Source of the DNA: Oscillospiraceae bacterium
GTDB taxonomy: Bacteria; Bacillota; Clostridia; Oscillospirales; Acutalibacteraceae
Direction: 5' to 3'
Assembly: GCA_031273775.1 (NCBI GenBank)
Contig: JAISRF010000030.1
Span: 1-13,644 of the forward strand
DNA: 13,644 bases
This document shows positions 1 to 7,317 of the stretch, piece after piece. Position 1 is the stretch's first letter; every line of letters starts with the position of its first letter. Position numbers and translations under genes: made by a program. The notes under the pieces are model-generated. The model was not told the origin of the DNA, did no database searches, and was given only the letters and a program-made list of their open reading frames with translations.

Positions 1-179
1 TTTTCGGTACAGGCCGCCATATGGGACAAAAGGTCATCTACCGAAAGCGTTTCATCGTCAGTCAGGTTCACTCCGGAAATTTGCATATAAAAGGGAATCT
101 TCGGCTCCGCTCCCATCTCTTGGCTCATTTCATCGGAAAGGTCGCAGCAGGAATCGGGAATGATTTTTAAGGTTGTCAC
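1..179 (-). CDS. DegV family fatty-acid-binding protein, N-terminal fragment
   Basis: The reverse strand reads from a GTG at 179 for 59 codons to the window edge without a stop, so only the N-terminus is present. It begins MTTLKIIPDSCCDLSDEM and continues with IPFYMQISG and a DDETLSVDDLL segment. This fits the DegV opening pattern: a short strand, then D-S-x-C/T-D-L that contacts the lipid carboxylate, then a strand and an acidic D-x-x-x-L stretch. DegV/FakB proteins bind a fatty acid and, in Firmicutes, present it to the kinase FakA for phosphorylation; the role here is inferred from the family. A TCTCCC (GGGAGA on the coding strand) at 187-192 lies 7 bases before the GTG, which supports this start. 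The gene has its own promoter and is divergent from the glycosyltransferase gene. The second Cys in DSCCDL replaces the more usual Thr/Cys pattern and is not a concern. Confidence 0.8.
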   Translation of the reverse strand, partial: MTTLKIIPDSCCDLSDEMSQEMGAEPKIPFYMQISGVNLTDDETLSVDDLLSHMAACTE

Positions 180-217
180 AATATTTTCTCCCAAATTGAT
201 TTCTTTTACTACTTTCT

Positions 218-247
218 ATTATACCCCCAACTTCATGCTGATGTCAA
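218..247 (-). promoter_or_regulatory. Sigma-A promoter of the DegV-family gene
   Basis: On the minus strand a perfect TTGACA (-35, bases 242-247) and a perfect TATAAT (-10, bases 218-223) are separated by 18 bases. Transcription would start near base 211 and give a leader of about 30 bases before the GTG at 179. Both hexamers match consensus fully; only the spacer is one base longer than ideal. Confidence 0.8.
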
Positions 248-266
248 TGTAAATCAGAATAATCTC

Positions 267-295
267 TTGCTTTTTTTTACGGTTTAATTTATAAT
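267..295 (+). promoter_or_regulatory. Sigma-A promoter of the glycosyltransferase/lon gene set
   Basis: TTGCTT (267-272) and a perfect TATAAT (290-295) are separated by 17 bases. The -35 matches only TTG of consensus, but the -10 and spacing are ideal. The start point would be near base 302, giving a leader of about 48 bases before the ATG at 350. The promoter is divergent from, and does not overlap, the DegV-gene promoter; the two -35 boxes are about 20 bases apart. Confidence 0.7.
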
Positions 296-337
296 GGAAT
301 GGTAAAGGTTTTCCGATAACAATAAAGGTGTAAATTT

Positions 338-343
338 GGGTGA
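338..343 (+). promoter_or_regulatory. Shine-Dalgarno site fixing the glycosyltransferase start
   Basis: GGGTGA lies 6 bases before the ATG at 350. An in-frame TTG at 344 directly abuts this site and could not be used with it, so the ATG at 350 is the better start. Confidence 0.6.
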
Positions 344-349
344 TTGTAT

Positions 350-1513
350 ATGACTATACGGGTAGGACTGTTAAACGATTCTTTTCCCCCGACAATAGAC
401 GGGGTGGCGAACACCGTTTATAACTACGCGCGCGTAATCCAAAAGGGGCTGGGGGAGACCGTGGTCATTACCCCCAAATATCCACATGTTCAAGACGCGT
501 ATCCTTTTGAGGTATACCGGGTTCCCTCTTTTCCCATGCCAAAACGTGTGGGCTACCGCATGGGCAACGCCTTTTCAAAGTCCACCATAGACGATTTAGC
601 GGGCAGAAAGCTTGATATTCTGCATTCTCATTGCCCGTTTGCTTCCTCGGTGCTTGCCACGCTGGTGCGGAAAAAAACCAAGGCTCCGATTGTTTTCACT
701 TATCACACGCGGTTCGATGTGGACATTGAGCGGCGGGCGATAAAGCCTTTTGACGTGATTATGAAGAAGCTGGTGAAGCAGAATCTCCGCGCCGCCAACG
801 AGATATGGATCGTATCTCAGGGCGCGGCGGGAAGTCTGCGGCAAATGGGTTATAACGGGCCTTACCGCGTGATGGAAAACGGCACCGATTTTCCTCGCGG
901 GCTCTCCTCTGCCGAAACCTTGAGTGAAATCAACCGCGCGTATAATATAACGCCGGGGCAACTGGTCTTTTTGTTTACCGGGCGGATGATGTGGTACAAG
1001 GGCATAAAAATAATTCTGGACGCGCTGCGGGCCGTGAAGGACAACGGCGTGGATTTTAAGATGTTTTTTGCCGGCGACGGGATGGATATGCCTTATATTG
1101 TGCAGTACACGGAATCTTTGGGTCTGATGCCGAGCGTGGTGTTTTTGGGTGCGGTTTACGACCGGGAACGGCTCCGCTCATTTTTCAGCCGGGCGAATCT
1201 GTTTATTTTCCCCTCCACTTATGACACCTCCGGACTGGTGGTAAAGGAAGCCGCCGCCTGCGATCTGCCAAGCGTTCTGGTGCGGAATTCCTGCCCGGCG
1301 GAAGGCGTAAAAAACGGCGTTTCCGGCTTTTTGTGCGAGGAAAACGCCGAAAGCTGCGCAAGGGTCATACTGGCGGCGGTATCCGACAGAGCGCGACTGG
1401 CGCAGGTAGGGCGTACAGCGGGGCAGGAGGTATATCTTTCCTGGGACGACGCGGCAACCCGGGGGTTCCGGCGGTACGAAGAAATTTTGGCAAGCTGGCC
1501 GGGAGAATATTAA
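350..1513 (+). CDS. GT4-family glycosyltransferase, possibly a diacylglycerol glucosyltransferase type
   Basis: This 387-residue protein has the two-domain GT-B fold of family GT4. It probably moves a sugar from a nucleotide sugar to a lipid or glycan on the inner membrane face. Visible marks are the N-terminal MTIRVGLLNDSFPPTIDG followed by VANTV (acceptor-domain glycine loop region), HSHCPF and TYHTRFD in the first domain, the VMENGTDF linker, FTGRMMWYKGI (start of the donor-binding domain), and FPSTYDTSGLVVKEAAA near residues 288-303. The last is the EX7E motif, here with Asp292 in place of the first Glu and Glu300 as the second. I recall this DTSGLV form from clostridial and other Firmicute GT4 enzymes related to diacylglycerol glucosyltransferases, so that substrate is a guess. 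No signal peptide or membrane helix is visible. The ATG at 350 is chosen from the Shine-Dalgarno spacing; a TTG at 344 would add two residues. lon follows after 32 bases, so they may share a transcript. Confidence 0.85.
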   Translation: MTIRVGLLNDSFPPTIDGVANTVYNYARVIQKGLGETVVITPKYPHVQDAYPFEVYRVPSFPMPKRVGYRMGNAFSKSTIDDLAGRKLDILHSHCPFASSVLATLVRKKTKAPIVFTYHTRFDVDIERRAIKPFDVIMKKLVKQNLRAANEIWIVSQGAAGSLRQMGYNGPYRVMENGTDFPRGLSSAETLSEINRAYNITPGQLVFLFTGRMMWYKGIKIILDALRAVKDNGVDFKMFFAGDGMDMPYIVQYTESLGLMPSVVFLGAVYDRERLRSFFSRANLFIFPSTYDTSGLVVKEAAACDLPSVLVRNSCPAEGVKNGVSGFLCEENAESCARVILAAVSDRARLAQVGRTAGQEVYLSWDDAATRGFRRYEEILASWPGEY

Positions 1514-1545
1514 TTTTAACTTAACACAGAAAAGGACTTGTTCTA

Positions 1546-3963
1546 ATGGAGTTGCCTCTTCTCGCTCTGCGCGGGCTTGTTGTTTTTCCCGGTATGGTGG
1601 TCAGTTTTGATGTGGGAAGGAAAAAATCCGTCCTTGCCACTCTGCGCGCCATGGAGGAAAATCAGCTTATCTTTCTCACCGCTCAAAAGGATCTCCGGGA
1701 CGACGACCCGGGGCTGGACGGCCTGTTTTCGATGGGAGTCGTCGCGCAAATCCGCCAGGTGGTCAAGCTTCCCGGCGACAATATCCGCCTGCTGGCGGAG
1801 GGGTTGACCCGCGCCAAAGTCCTGGAGGAAACGGCGGACAGCCCCGTTCAGCTTGTCCGTGTTGACGAGTGCAAAATTCCGGACGCCGGACGGAATATCG
1901 CCATGCAAACTGCTCTGATTCGCCGAACGCGGGAGCTTTTTGCGGAATATTCCTCACTTTCGCCCAAACCCTCGCCGGACATTATCTACGAAGTGATCGA
2001 GGGCGCCCAACCCGGCCGAATTGCCGATTATATTGCGGCGAACTTGTATTTTGATTTTTCAGACAAACAGCGCTTGCTGTCCATCTTGCACCCCGTAAAA
2101 CGGCTGAAAGCGGTTGCGGAGCTTTTAACCAACGAATGCGGCGTGATGAAAATCGAGCGCGAAATCGCCCAAAAGGTTAACGGACAGATTACGGAACACC
2201 AGCGGGAATATTACCTTTCCGAACAGTTAAAGGCGATTTCCGCCGAATTGAACGGCGAGGACACCCCACAGGAAGAGGCCATGCAATACCGCGAGGAAAT
2301 TGAAGCGCTGGGCTTTGACAAAAAGATCGCGGATAAACTCATCAGCGAGTGTAGTAAGCTGTACCGTATGCCGCACGGTTCTCAGGAAGGAACGGTTGTC
2401 CGTACCTATTTAGATACGGTTTTGGAATTACCGTGGAACAAATTTTCAAGGGACAGCCGCGACTTGGGGCGCGCCCGGGGCATTCTGGAACGCGACCATT
2501 ACGGACTGGAAAAAATCAAGACGCGGATTGTAGAAATGCTTGCCGTTCACGCCCGGACGGGCAGTGTGGGTGCGCAGATTCTTTGCCTTGTGGGGCCACC
2601 GGGCGTGGGCAAAACCTCCGTCGCCAGGTCAATCGCCCGGTGCATGAACCGCAAATACGCGCGGGTGTCTTTGGGCGGCGTGCATGACGAAGCGGAAATC
2701 CGTGGGCACCGCAGAACCTATCTCGGTTCCATGCCGGGAAGAATTATCTCAGCCATTAAGCAGTGCGGGAGCGCGAATCCGCTGATTTTGCTGGATGAAA
2801 TTGACAAAATGGGATCTGATTATAAAGGTGACCCCGCTTCCGCGCTTTTAGAGGCATTGGATCCGGAACAAAACAGCACTTTCCGCGACCATTACCTTGA
2901 AATCCCGTTTGATCTGTCTAAAACACTGTTCATCACCACCGCCAATAACCGCCGCGCCATTCCCCCTCCATTGCTCGACCGCATGGAGATCGTGGAACTT
3001 ACCAGCTACACGCGTGAGGAAAAGTTCCAAATCGCACGGCGTCACCTCATTTCAAAACAGCTCAAACGGCACGGACTGACGGCAAAAAAGTGCAAAATTT
3101 CCGACGGCGCGGTGTACGACCTCATTGATTTTTACACGCGGGAAGCCGGCGTCCGGAATTTGGAGCGTGAAATCGCGGCGCTTTGCCGGAAGGCTGTGAC
3201 ACGTCTTGCCGATTCCGAGACGAACGGCGCTGACCTGAAACAGCTGTCAATCGGTTCCAAAAATTTGGAAGCGCTGCTCGGCGTACGGAAATTCAAACCG
3301 GAGCGCGTGGCGTTGCGTGACGAAACAGGTGTGGTAAATGGGCTGGCGTGGACGAGCGTGGGCGGTGAAATCATGCAACTGGAAGCGGCTGTGCTACCCG
3401 GTACGGGAAAAAATGTGCTCACGGGTTCCTTAGGCGATGTGATGAAAGAATCCGCGCAGGCGGCAATCAGCTACATACGCGCAAAAGCGGACAGCCTTGC
3501 CATCGAACGGGATTTTTACAAGACAAAAGATATTCACATCCACGCCACAGAGGGCGCGGTGCCCAAGGACGGACCTTCGGCGGGAATTGCCATGGCCACT
3601 GCCTTTGTTTCGGCTTTAACGGGGATTCCGGTACGCCGGGACGTGGCCATGACCGGGGAAATCTCCCTGCGCGGCCGGGTTCTGCCGATTGGCGGCCTGC
3701 GGGAAAAGTCCATGGCGGCCTACCGCTACGGCATAAAAAAAGTGATCATCCCCGGTGAAAACCTGCCCGATTTGGCGGAGGTAGACGCTGTGGTGAAAGA
3801 AAACGTGGAGTTTGTACCGGTAGATCATATGGACACAGTGCTGAAAACGGCACTGATTTGCGAACCGCCGGCGGCAATCCCGCAAGCCTCGGCAACCGCG
3901 ACACTACCGGAGTCGGTAACGGTTTTTCCCGTTGCCTCAAGGCCGGGGCAACCGCTCAATTGA
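1546..3963 (+). CDS. lon: ATP-dependent protease La (Lon)
   Basis: This 805-residue protein is a full-length LonA. Lon is a cytosolic ring-shaped AAA+ serine protease that degrades misfolded and selected regulatory proteins. In order: an N-terminal substrate-binding domain starting LPLLALRGLVVFPGM; a coiled region with QREYYLSEQLKAI (about residues 218-230); Walker A GPPGVGKT at 350-357 (Lys356); Walker B LILLDEIDK at 413-421; sensor and C-terminal AAA helices; then the protease domain with PKDGPSAG, whose catalytic Ser is 678, and GGLREKSMAA, whose catalytic Lys is 721. The 43-residue Ser-Lys distance is the canonical one. A Pro/Ala/Thr-rich tail of about 34 residues after 771 is extra to the usual family end. 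An AAAGGA site sits ahead of the ATG. No CIRCE- or CtsR-like operator is visible in the 32-base gap before it. engB follows after 18 bases, the classic Firmicute lon-engB order. Confidence 0.98.
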   Translation: MELPLLALRGLVVFPGMVVSFDVGRKKSVLATLRAMEENQLIFLTAQKDLRDDDPGLDGLFSMGVVAQIRQVVKLPGDNIRLLAEGLTRAKVLEETADSPVQLVRVDECKIPDAGRNIAMQTALIRRTRELFAEYSSLSPKPSPDIIYEVIEGAQPGRIADYIAANLYFDFSDKQRLLSILHPVKRLKAVAELLTNECGVMKIEREIAQKVNGQITEHQREYYLSEQLKAISAELNGEDTPQEEAMQYREEIEALGFDKKIADKLISECSKLYRMPHGSQEGTVVRTYLDTVLELPWNKFSRDSRDLGRARGILERDHYGLEKIKTRIVEMLAVHARTGSVGAQILCLVGPPGVGKTSVARSIARCMNRKYARVSLGGVHDEAEIRGHRRTYLGSMPGRIISAIKQCGSANPLILLDEIDKMGSDYKGDPASALLEALDPEQNSTFRDHYLEIPFDLSKTLFITTANNRRAIPPPLLDRMEIVELTSYTREEKFQIARRHLISKQLKRHGLTAKKCKISDGAVYDLIDFYTREAGVRNLEREIAALCRKAVTRLADSETNGADLKQLSIGSKNLEALLGVRKFKPERVALRDETGVVNGLAWTSVGGEIMQLEAAVLPGTGKNVLTGSLGDVMKESAQAAISYIRAKADSLAIERDFYKTKDIHIHATEGAVPKDGPSAGIAMATAFVSALTGIPVRRDVAMTGEISLRGRVLPIGGLREKSMAAYRYGIKKVIIPGENLPDLAEVDAVVKENVEFVPVDHMDTVLKTALICEPPAAIPQASATATLPESVTVFPVASRPGQPLN

Positions 3964-3981
3964 TTAGAATCGGAGAGATAT

Positions 3982-4572
3982 ATGATAAATTGGAATACCG
4001 TTACTTTTGAGGCCGCGTTTGGCACGGAAAAACAGCTTCCTCCGTCTACACTTCAGGAAATTGCCTTTGCCGGGCGTTCTAACGTGGGAAAATCCAGCCT
4101 GATTAACAAGTTGTTTTGCCGCAAAAATCTTGCCCGTACCGGCAAAACCCCTGGCAAAACCGTCACTGTAAACTTTTTCAAGGTCGGCGCCCTGCGCTTC
4201 GCGGATTTGCCGGGTTACGGTTACGCAAAGCTGTCTTTTGCGGAAAAACAGCGTTTCGCAGGACTGATGGAAAGCTATTTTACCTCCGGTCGGCAAATTG
4301 TTTTGGCACTGTTGTTGCTGGATATGCGCCATCCGCCCTCCGATGGCGACGAGGTGATGCTGAATTTTTTAAAAAACGCGGACATACCGTTTATCGCGGT
4401 GCTGACCAAAAGCGACAAGCTGAATCAAACCGAGAAAAAGCAGCAATTGTCGGCATTCGAAGAAGCGCTTTCAGAATACGCCCCGCAAAAAATCGTCCCA
4501 TTTTCCACGCAAAACGGCGAGGGGGTTGCTCAGTTGCGGGACGCCATTGAGCAGTTTCCAAATTTTAGCTAA
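3982..4572 (+). CDS. engB: Ribosome biogenesis GTP-binding protein EngB (YsxC/YihA)
   Basis: This 196-residue protein is a single-domain TrmE-Era-EngA-EngB-Septin-class GTPase of normal family length. EngB acts in late assembly of the large ribosomal subunit and is usually essential. The G motifs are all intact: G1 GRSNVGKSS at residues 31-39 (Lys37), the switch-I TPGKT stretch around 56-60, G3 DLPGYG at 75-80, G4 TKSDK at 142-146, and a G5-like FST at 174-176. The DLPGYGYAK sequence is the EngB hallmark. A GGAGAG Shine-Dalgarno site at 3972-3977 supports the ATG. It sits 18 bases after lon and 23 bases before lysA, so it is probably co-transcribed with both. Confidence 0.97.
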   Translation: MINWNTVTFEAAFGTEKQLPPSTLQEIAFAGRSNVGKSSLINKLFCRKNLARTGKTPGKTVTVNFFKVGALRFADLPGYGYAKLSFAEKQRFAGLMESYFTSGRQIVLALLLLDMRHPPSDGDEVMLNFLKNADIPFIAVLTKSDKLNQTEKKQQLSAFEEALSEYAPQKIVPFSTQNGEGVAQLRDAIEQFPNFS

Positions 4573-4595
4573 AATAAAACAAAGGGAATAATAAC

Positions 4596-5891
4596 ATGAT
4601 TTCAGATGCTTTTTGGGTGAATCAAGACGGTCGTCTCACCGTTGGGGGGTGCGACACGCTGGCGCTTGCTCGCGAGTACGGCACCCCGCTCTATGTGATG
4701 GACGAGTCACAGATACGTGTCAACTGCCGAAATTTCCTCAATGCGGCATACAATGGTTACGACGGTGAAAGCTTGCCGATTTTTGCCGGTAAATCCTTTC
4801 TGTGCAAGGAAATGTGCCGCGTAATCGCAAGCGAGGGTTTCGGGCTGGATGTGGTGTCCGGCGGAGAGTTGTACACTGCCGCCGCCGCCGATTTTCCCAG
4901 GGAAAAAATCTTCTTTCACGGAAACAACAAATCAGACGCGGAGTTAACGCTTGCGTTGGAGGAAAATATCGGGCGGATTGTGGTGGATAATTTGCCGGAA
5001 CTTCGGCGGCTCTCTAGCCTTGCGATGAGCAAAAATAAAACCGCGGACATTTTGTTCCGGCTGAAACCCGGCGTGGACGCCCACACCCATGACTTCATCT
5101 CCACCGGTCAAATTGACTCAAAATTCGGGTTTGCCATTGAAACCGGTGAGGCGTTTGAAGCGGCTCGGACAGCGGCGGAACTGCCGTATATCAACCTCTG
5201 CGGCATTCATTGCCATATCGGCTCGCAGATTTTTGAGCCGGAACCTTATGCCACCGCGACAAAAGTCATGCTGGAATTTATGCTGCGCGTAAAAAAAGAA
5301 CTCGGTATCAGTTTTAGCGACCTTAATATGGGCGGCGGTTTTGGGATAAAATATAAAAAAAGCGACACACCCCCGCCTTTCGCCGCGTTTTTGGAAGCCA
5401 TTTCCGAAACAACGCGCGACTTCTGCGACACGCACACGCTCTCCCTCCCCCGCCTGCTGATCGAACCGGGGCGGAGCATTGCCGCGCCCGCCGGCCTGAC
5501 CTTGTACACCGTGGGTTCCGTAAAGGAAATCCCCGGCAAACGCACCTATGTGATTATTGACGGCGGAATGGCGGACAACCCCCGGTACGCGCTTTACGGC
5601 GCGCCGTATACCGTTATGGCAGCCCAAAAAGCCAATCATCCCGCAACCCAAACGGTGACATTGGCGGGAAAATGCTGTGAAAGCGGCGACTTGATCCAGG
5701 AACATACCCTGCTTCAGGCGGTCGCGCCCGGCGACCTGATCGCGGTGCTTGCCACAGGCGCTTATAATTATTCCATGTCTTCCAATTATAACCGTCTGCC
5801 ACGCCCTCCGGTGGTGATGGTCGAAAACGGAAAAAGCCGCGTTATTGTGCGTGGCGAAACCTTTGAAGATATTATACGGAATGACATTTAA
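4596..5891 (+). CDS. lysA: Diaminopimelate decarboxylase
   Basis: This 431-residue protein is a fold-III pyridoxal-phosphate decarboxylase that turns meso-diaminopimelate into L-lysine and CO2, the last step of lysine synthesis. Lys66 in FAGKSF is the expected Schiff-base lysine (usually in a YAxKAN context). Further marks are GFGLDVVSGGEL, the HGNNKSD strand, HCHIGSQ (His207), the glycine-rich MGGGFGIKY, IEPGRS (from 289) that holds the PLP phosphate, and KCCESGD (Cys360/Cys361, Glu362), where the active-site Cys-Glu comes from the partner subunit. GAYNYSMSSNYN near the C-terminus supplies the conserved Tyr. Length is normal for the family. An AAAGGGA site precedes the ATG. Its close packing with engB and the next gene suggests one transcript; lysine synthesis genes other than lysA are not seen here. 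Confidence 0.95.
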   Translation: MISDAFWVNQDGRLTVGGCDTLALAREYGTPLYVMDESQIRVNCRNFLNAAYNGYDGESLPIFAGKSFLCKEMCRVIASEGFGLDVVSGGELYTAAAADFPREKIFFHGNNKSDAELTLALEENIGRIVVDNLPELRRLSSLAMSKNKTADILFRLKPGVDAHTHDFISTGQIDSKFGFAIETGEAFEAARTAAELPYINLCGIHCHIGSQIFEPEPYATATKVMLEFMLRVKKELGISFSDLNMGGGFGIKYKKSDTPPPFAAFLEAISETTRDFCDTHTLSLPRLLIEPGRSIAAPAGLTLYTVGSVKEIPGKRTYVIIDGGMADNPRYALYGAPYTVMAAQKANHPATQTVTLAGKCCESGDLIQEHTLLQAVAPGDLIAVLATGAYNYSMSSNYNRLPRPPVVMVENGKSRVIVRGETFEDIIRNDI

Positions 5892-5918
5892 TATAAGAAC
5901 AGGATTTGATAGGCTTAC

Positions 5919-6698
5919 ATGTACGACCGATTCAACAAGAATAAAGGGAAAGACCGTGGATTGCTGCCGGCGGTTGGCTCCTTTGCGCTGTTTGCCGCCG
6001 TGTGTGTGATTTTATTCATCACAAGCGACGCCAAAGACCGGGCGAAGCAGGCCGGGCATACCGCCTCCGCCGCATATTCAGGTTCTTTCGATGGTTTCTC
6101 AGAAGATCCGGGTTCCTATTCCCCGGCAAGTTCGCGGCGAAGTCTGCTCACCGGACCGGTCAGTCTGCCCGAAAATTCACATTACACCGCTTCCAAAATG
6201 CAAATGTTAAGCCGATTTATTACCGAATACGAAGGCAAAACCGCCGATGACAACGAACTTTTTGAAACATTTGGCTTGAACCAGTGTTTAGGATTTACCA
6301 AGAAAATTCTGAATGAATGTTACGGGATTTTTGACAACACCACCTTTGGCAAAACCAAATATGCCATAACCAGCCCGCACTATTTGCAGCTTGACCAAAT
6401 TGTGTACGCCGGCGCAGCGCTGACCAAGGAACGGTTTATGGGAATGTTTCAGAAGGCTCAGCCCGGCGACATCATCCAAATGCGCAGTACCATTCAATGG
6501 CATTCCGCGCTGGTGCTGGAGGTCAATGACCGCGGCGTGGTCTTTTTTGACGCGGGCTACGATGAAAGCGGCGACCTTGAATTCACCGGCAAAAGTGACG
6601 GCTACAACCGGATTTGCCGCCACTTGGTGTTGTGGGAGGACTTTATCAAGGATTTTTCCGCCGAAGATCGCGGTATTACGCTTTACCAAATTGTATAA
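5919..6698 (+). CDS. Membrane-anchored protein with putative papain-fold (NlpC/P60- or CHAP-like) domain
   Basis: No family is recognised with certainty for this 259-residue protein. The first 13 residues are basic (RFNKNKGKDR) and residues 15-35 form one hydrophobic helix with no signal-peptidase or lipobox pattern, so a single-pass membrane anchor with the rest outside the cell is expected. A Ser/Ala/Gly-rich linker covers about 45-90. The C-terminal part carries a Cys-His-Asp arrangement typical of papain-fold amidases: NQCLGFTKKIL with Cys123 at the start of a helix, QPGDIIQMR then WHSALVLEV with His195 at the start of a strand, and VVFFDAGYD with Asp211 or Asp215 on the next. The PGDII-H-A-hydrophobic pattern is common to NlpC/P60 and CHAP cell-wall hydrolases. 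A peptidoglycan peptide-cleaving role is inference. The start has only a weak AGG site 5 bases upstream. It follows lysA by 27 bases and probably shares its transcript. Confidence 0.65.
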   Translation: MYDRFNKNKGKDRGLLPAVGSFALFAAVCVILFITSDAKDRAKQAGHTASAAYSGSFDGFSEDPGSYSPASSRRSLLTGPVSLPENSHYTASKMQMLSRFITEYEGKTADDNELFETFGLNQCLGFTKKILNECYGIFDNTTFGKTKYAITSPHYLQLDQIVYAGAALTKERFMGMFQKAQPGDIIQMRSTIQWHSALVLEVNDRGVVFFDAGYDESGDLEFTGKSDGYNRICRHLVLWEDFIKDFSAEDRGITLYQIV

Positions 6699-6804
6699 CA
6701 ATTTTGCGATTGAAAGCTAAAATGAACTGCATCGTTGCGTGTAGCGGTGTATCTTCGTGAAATCACCCCCAAAGGGTGGAGTATTTGACCCAAATAGAAT
6801 AAAC

Positions 6805-6810
6805 GGAGTG
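6805..6810 (+). promoter_or_regulatory. Shine-Dalgarno site for the GTG start of the nuoE-like gene
   Basis: GGAGTG lies 8 bases upstream of the GTG at 6819. No ATG in this frame gives a complete domain, so the GTG is taken as the start. Confidence 0.65.
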
Positions 6811-6818
6811 AATTTTTT

Positions 6819-7304
6819 GTGCCGTGTGAATGCCGCGAACGCGCCGACCTTTCATTAATCGCCGACCAAATTGAAAAAGCAAAAAGTGCGCCGGGTAGCC
6901 TGATACCCGTTTTGCAGGCGGCGCAGGAAGCCTATGGCTGGCTCTCGCCGGCGCTGCTGGCGACCGTAGCTCAGGCATTGGAAATCCCGCCCGCAAAGGT
7001 GTTGGGAGTTGCCAGCTTTTACAGCCAATTCCGCCTTTCTCCGGTAGGAAAGCATCTCATTCTGCTTTGCCAGGGCACCGCCTGCCATGTGAACGGCTCC
7101 AAAGGCTTAGAAGAGGAAATTTCCGCGTTTTTGAAGATTAAGGACGGCGAAACCACTGCGGACGGGCTGTTCACCCTGAAAAATGTAGCTTGCTTGGGCT
7201 GTTGCAGTCTTTCGCCGGTCATGATGCTTAACGGTGAGGTTCACGGAAATTTGACCAAAGAAAAGGTTCGGAAGATTTTGGAACAGTTGACGGTTGACGG
7301 TTGA
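6819..7304 (+). CDS. nuoE: NuoE/HydC-like [2Fe-2S] thioredoxin-fold subunit
   Basis: This 161-residue protein is a member of the 24-kDa subunit family found in complex I (NuoE), NADP-reducing and electron-bifurcating [FeFe] hydrogenases (HndA, HydC) and formate dehydrogenases. It passes electrons through one [2Fe-2S] cluster next to an NADH-oxidising NuoF-type subunit. Residues about 10-75 form the family helical bundle (LIPVLQAAQEAYGWLS, VLGVASFYSQF). The thioredoxin-like half holds the cluster ligands Cys84-x4-Cys89 (LCQGTACH) and Cys125-x3-Cys129 (NVACLGCCSLSP), exactly the family spacing. Cys128 and the N-terminal Cys3 and Cys5 are extra. The GTG start has a good GGAGTG site. No NuoF, NuoG or hydrogenase gene lies next to it, so its complex cannot be told. 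Its final codons lie inside a tandem heptamer repeat. A 120-base gap separates it from the preceding gene, with no clear promoter or terminator in it. Confidence 0.9.
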   Translation: MPCECRERADLSLIADQIEKAKSAPGSLIPVLQAAQEAYGWLSPALLATVAQALEIPPAKVLGVASFYSQFRLSPVGKHLILLCQGTACHVNGSKGLEEEISAFLKIKDGETTADGLFTLKNVACLGCCSLSPVMMLNGEVHGNLTKEKVRKILEQLTVDG

Positions 7305-7317
7305 CAGTTGACGGTTG
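7283..7317 (+). repeat. Tandem heptamer repeat, five units of ACRGTTG
   Basis: Five back-to-back copies of ACRGTTG (units: ACAGTTG, ACGGTTG, ACGGTTG, ACAGTTG, ACGGTTG) run from 7283 to 7317 and trail off as ACA. The first three units are coding: they give the final QLTVDG of the NuoE-like protein and the TGA at 7302-7304. Heptanucleotide repeats of this kind (on the other strand, CAACCGT/CAACTGT) are known as dispersed short tandem repeats in various bacteria, notably cyanobacteria; kinship to those is from memory, not shown. Confidence 0.85.

Noticed and set aside
596..961. 121-codon minus-strand frame inside the glycosyltransferase gene, and similar shadows in lon, engB and uvrA
   Set aside because: All overlap clear protein families in the other direction and have no ribosome-binding site or family pattern.
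1514..1545. Heat-shock operator (CIRCE or CtsR box) before lon
   Set aside because: The 32-base gap has no inverted repeat or GGTCAAA tandem; it holds only the ribosome-binding site.
5118..5705. 195-codon open frame on the minus strand
   Set aside because: It lies wholly antisense to lysA, whose motifs are intact; the translation shows no recognisable domain and reflects codon bias of the opposite strand.
6764..6778. Small hairpin CACCC/GGGTG between the papain-fold gene and nuoE as a terminator
   Set aside because: Only 5 bp with no T run after it; could equally be chance.
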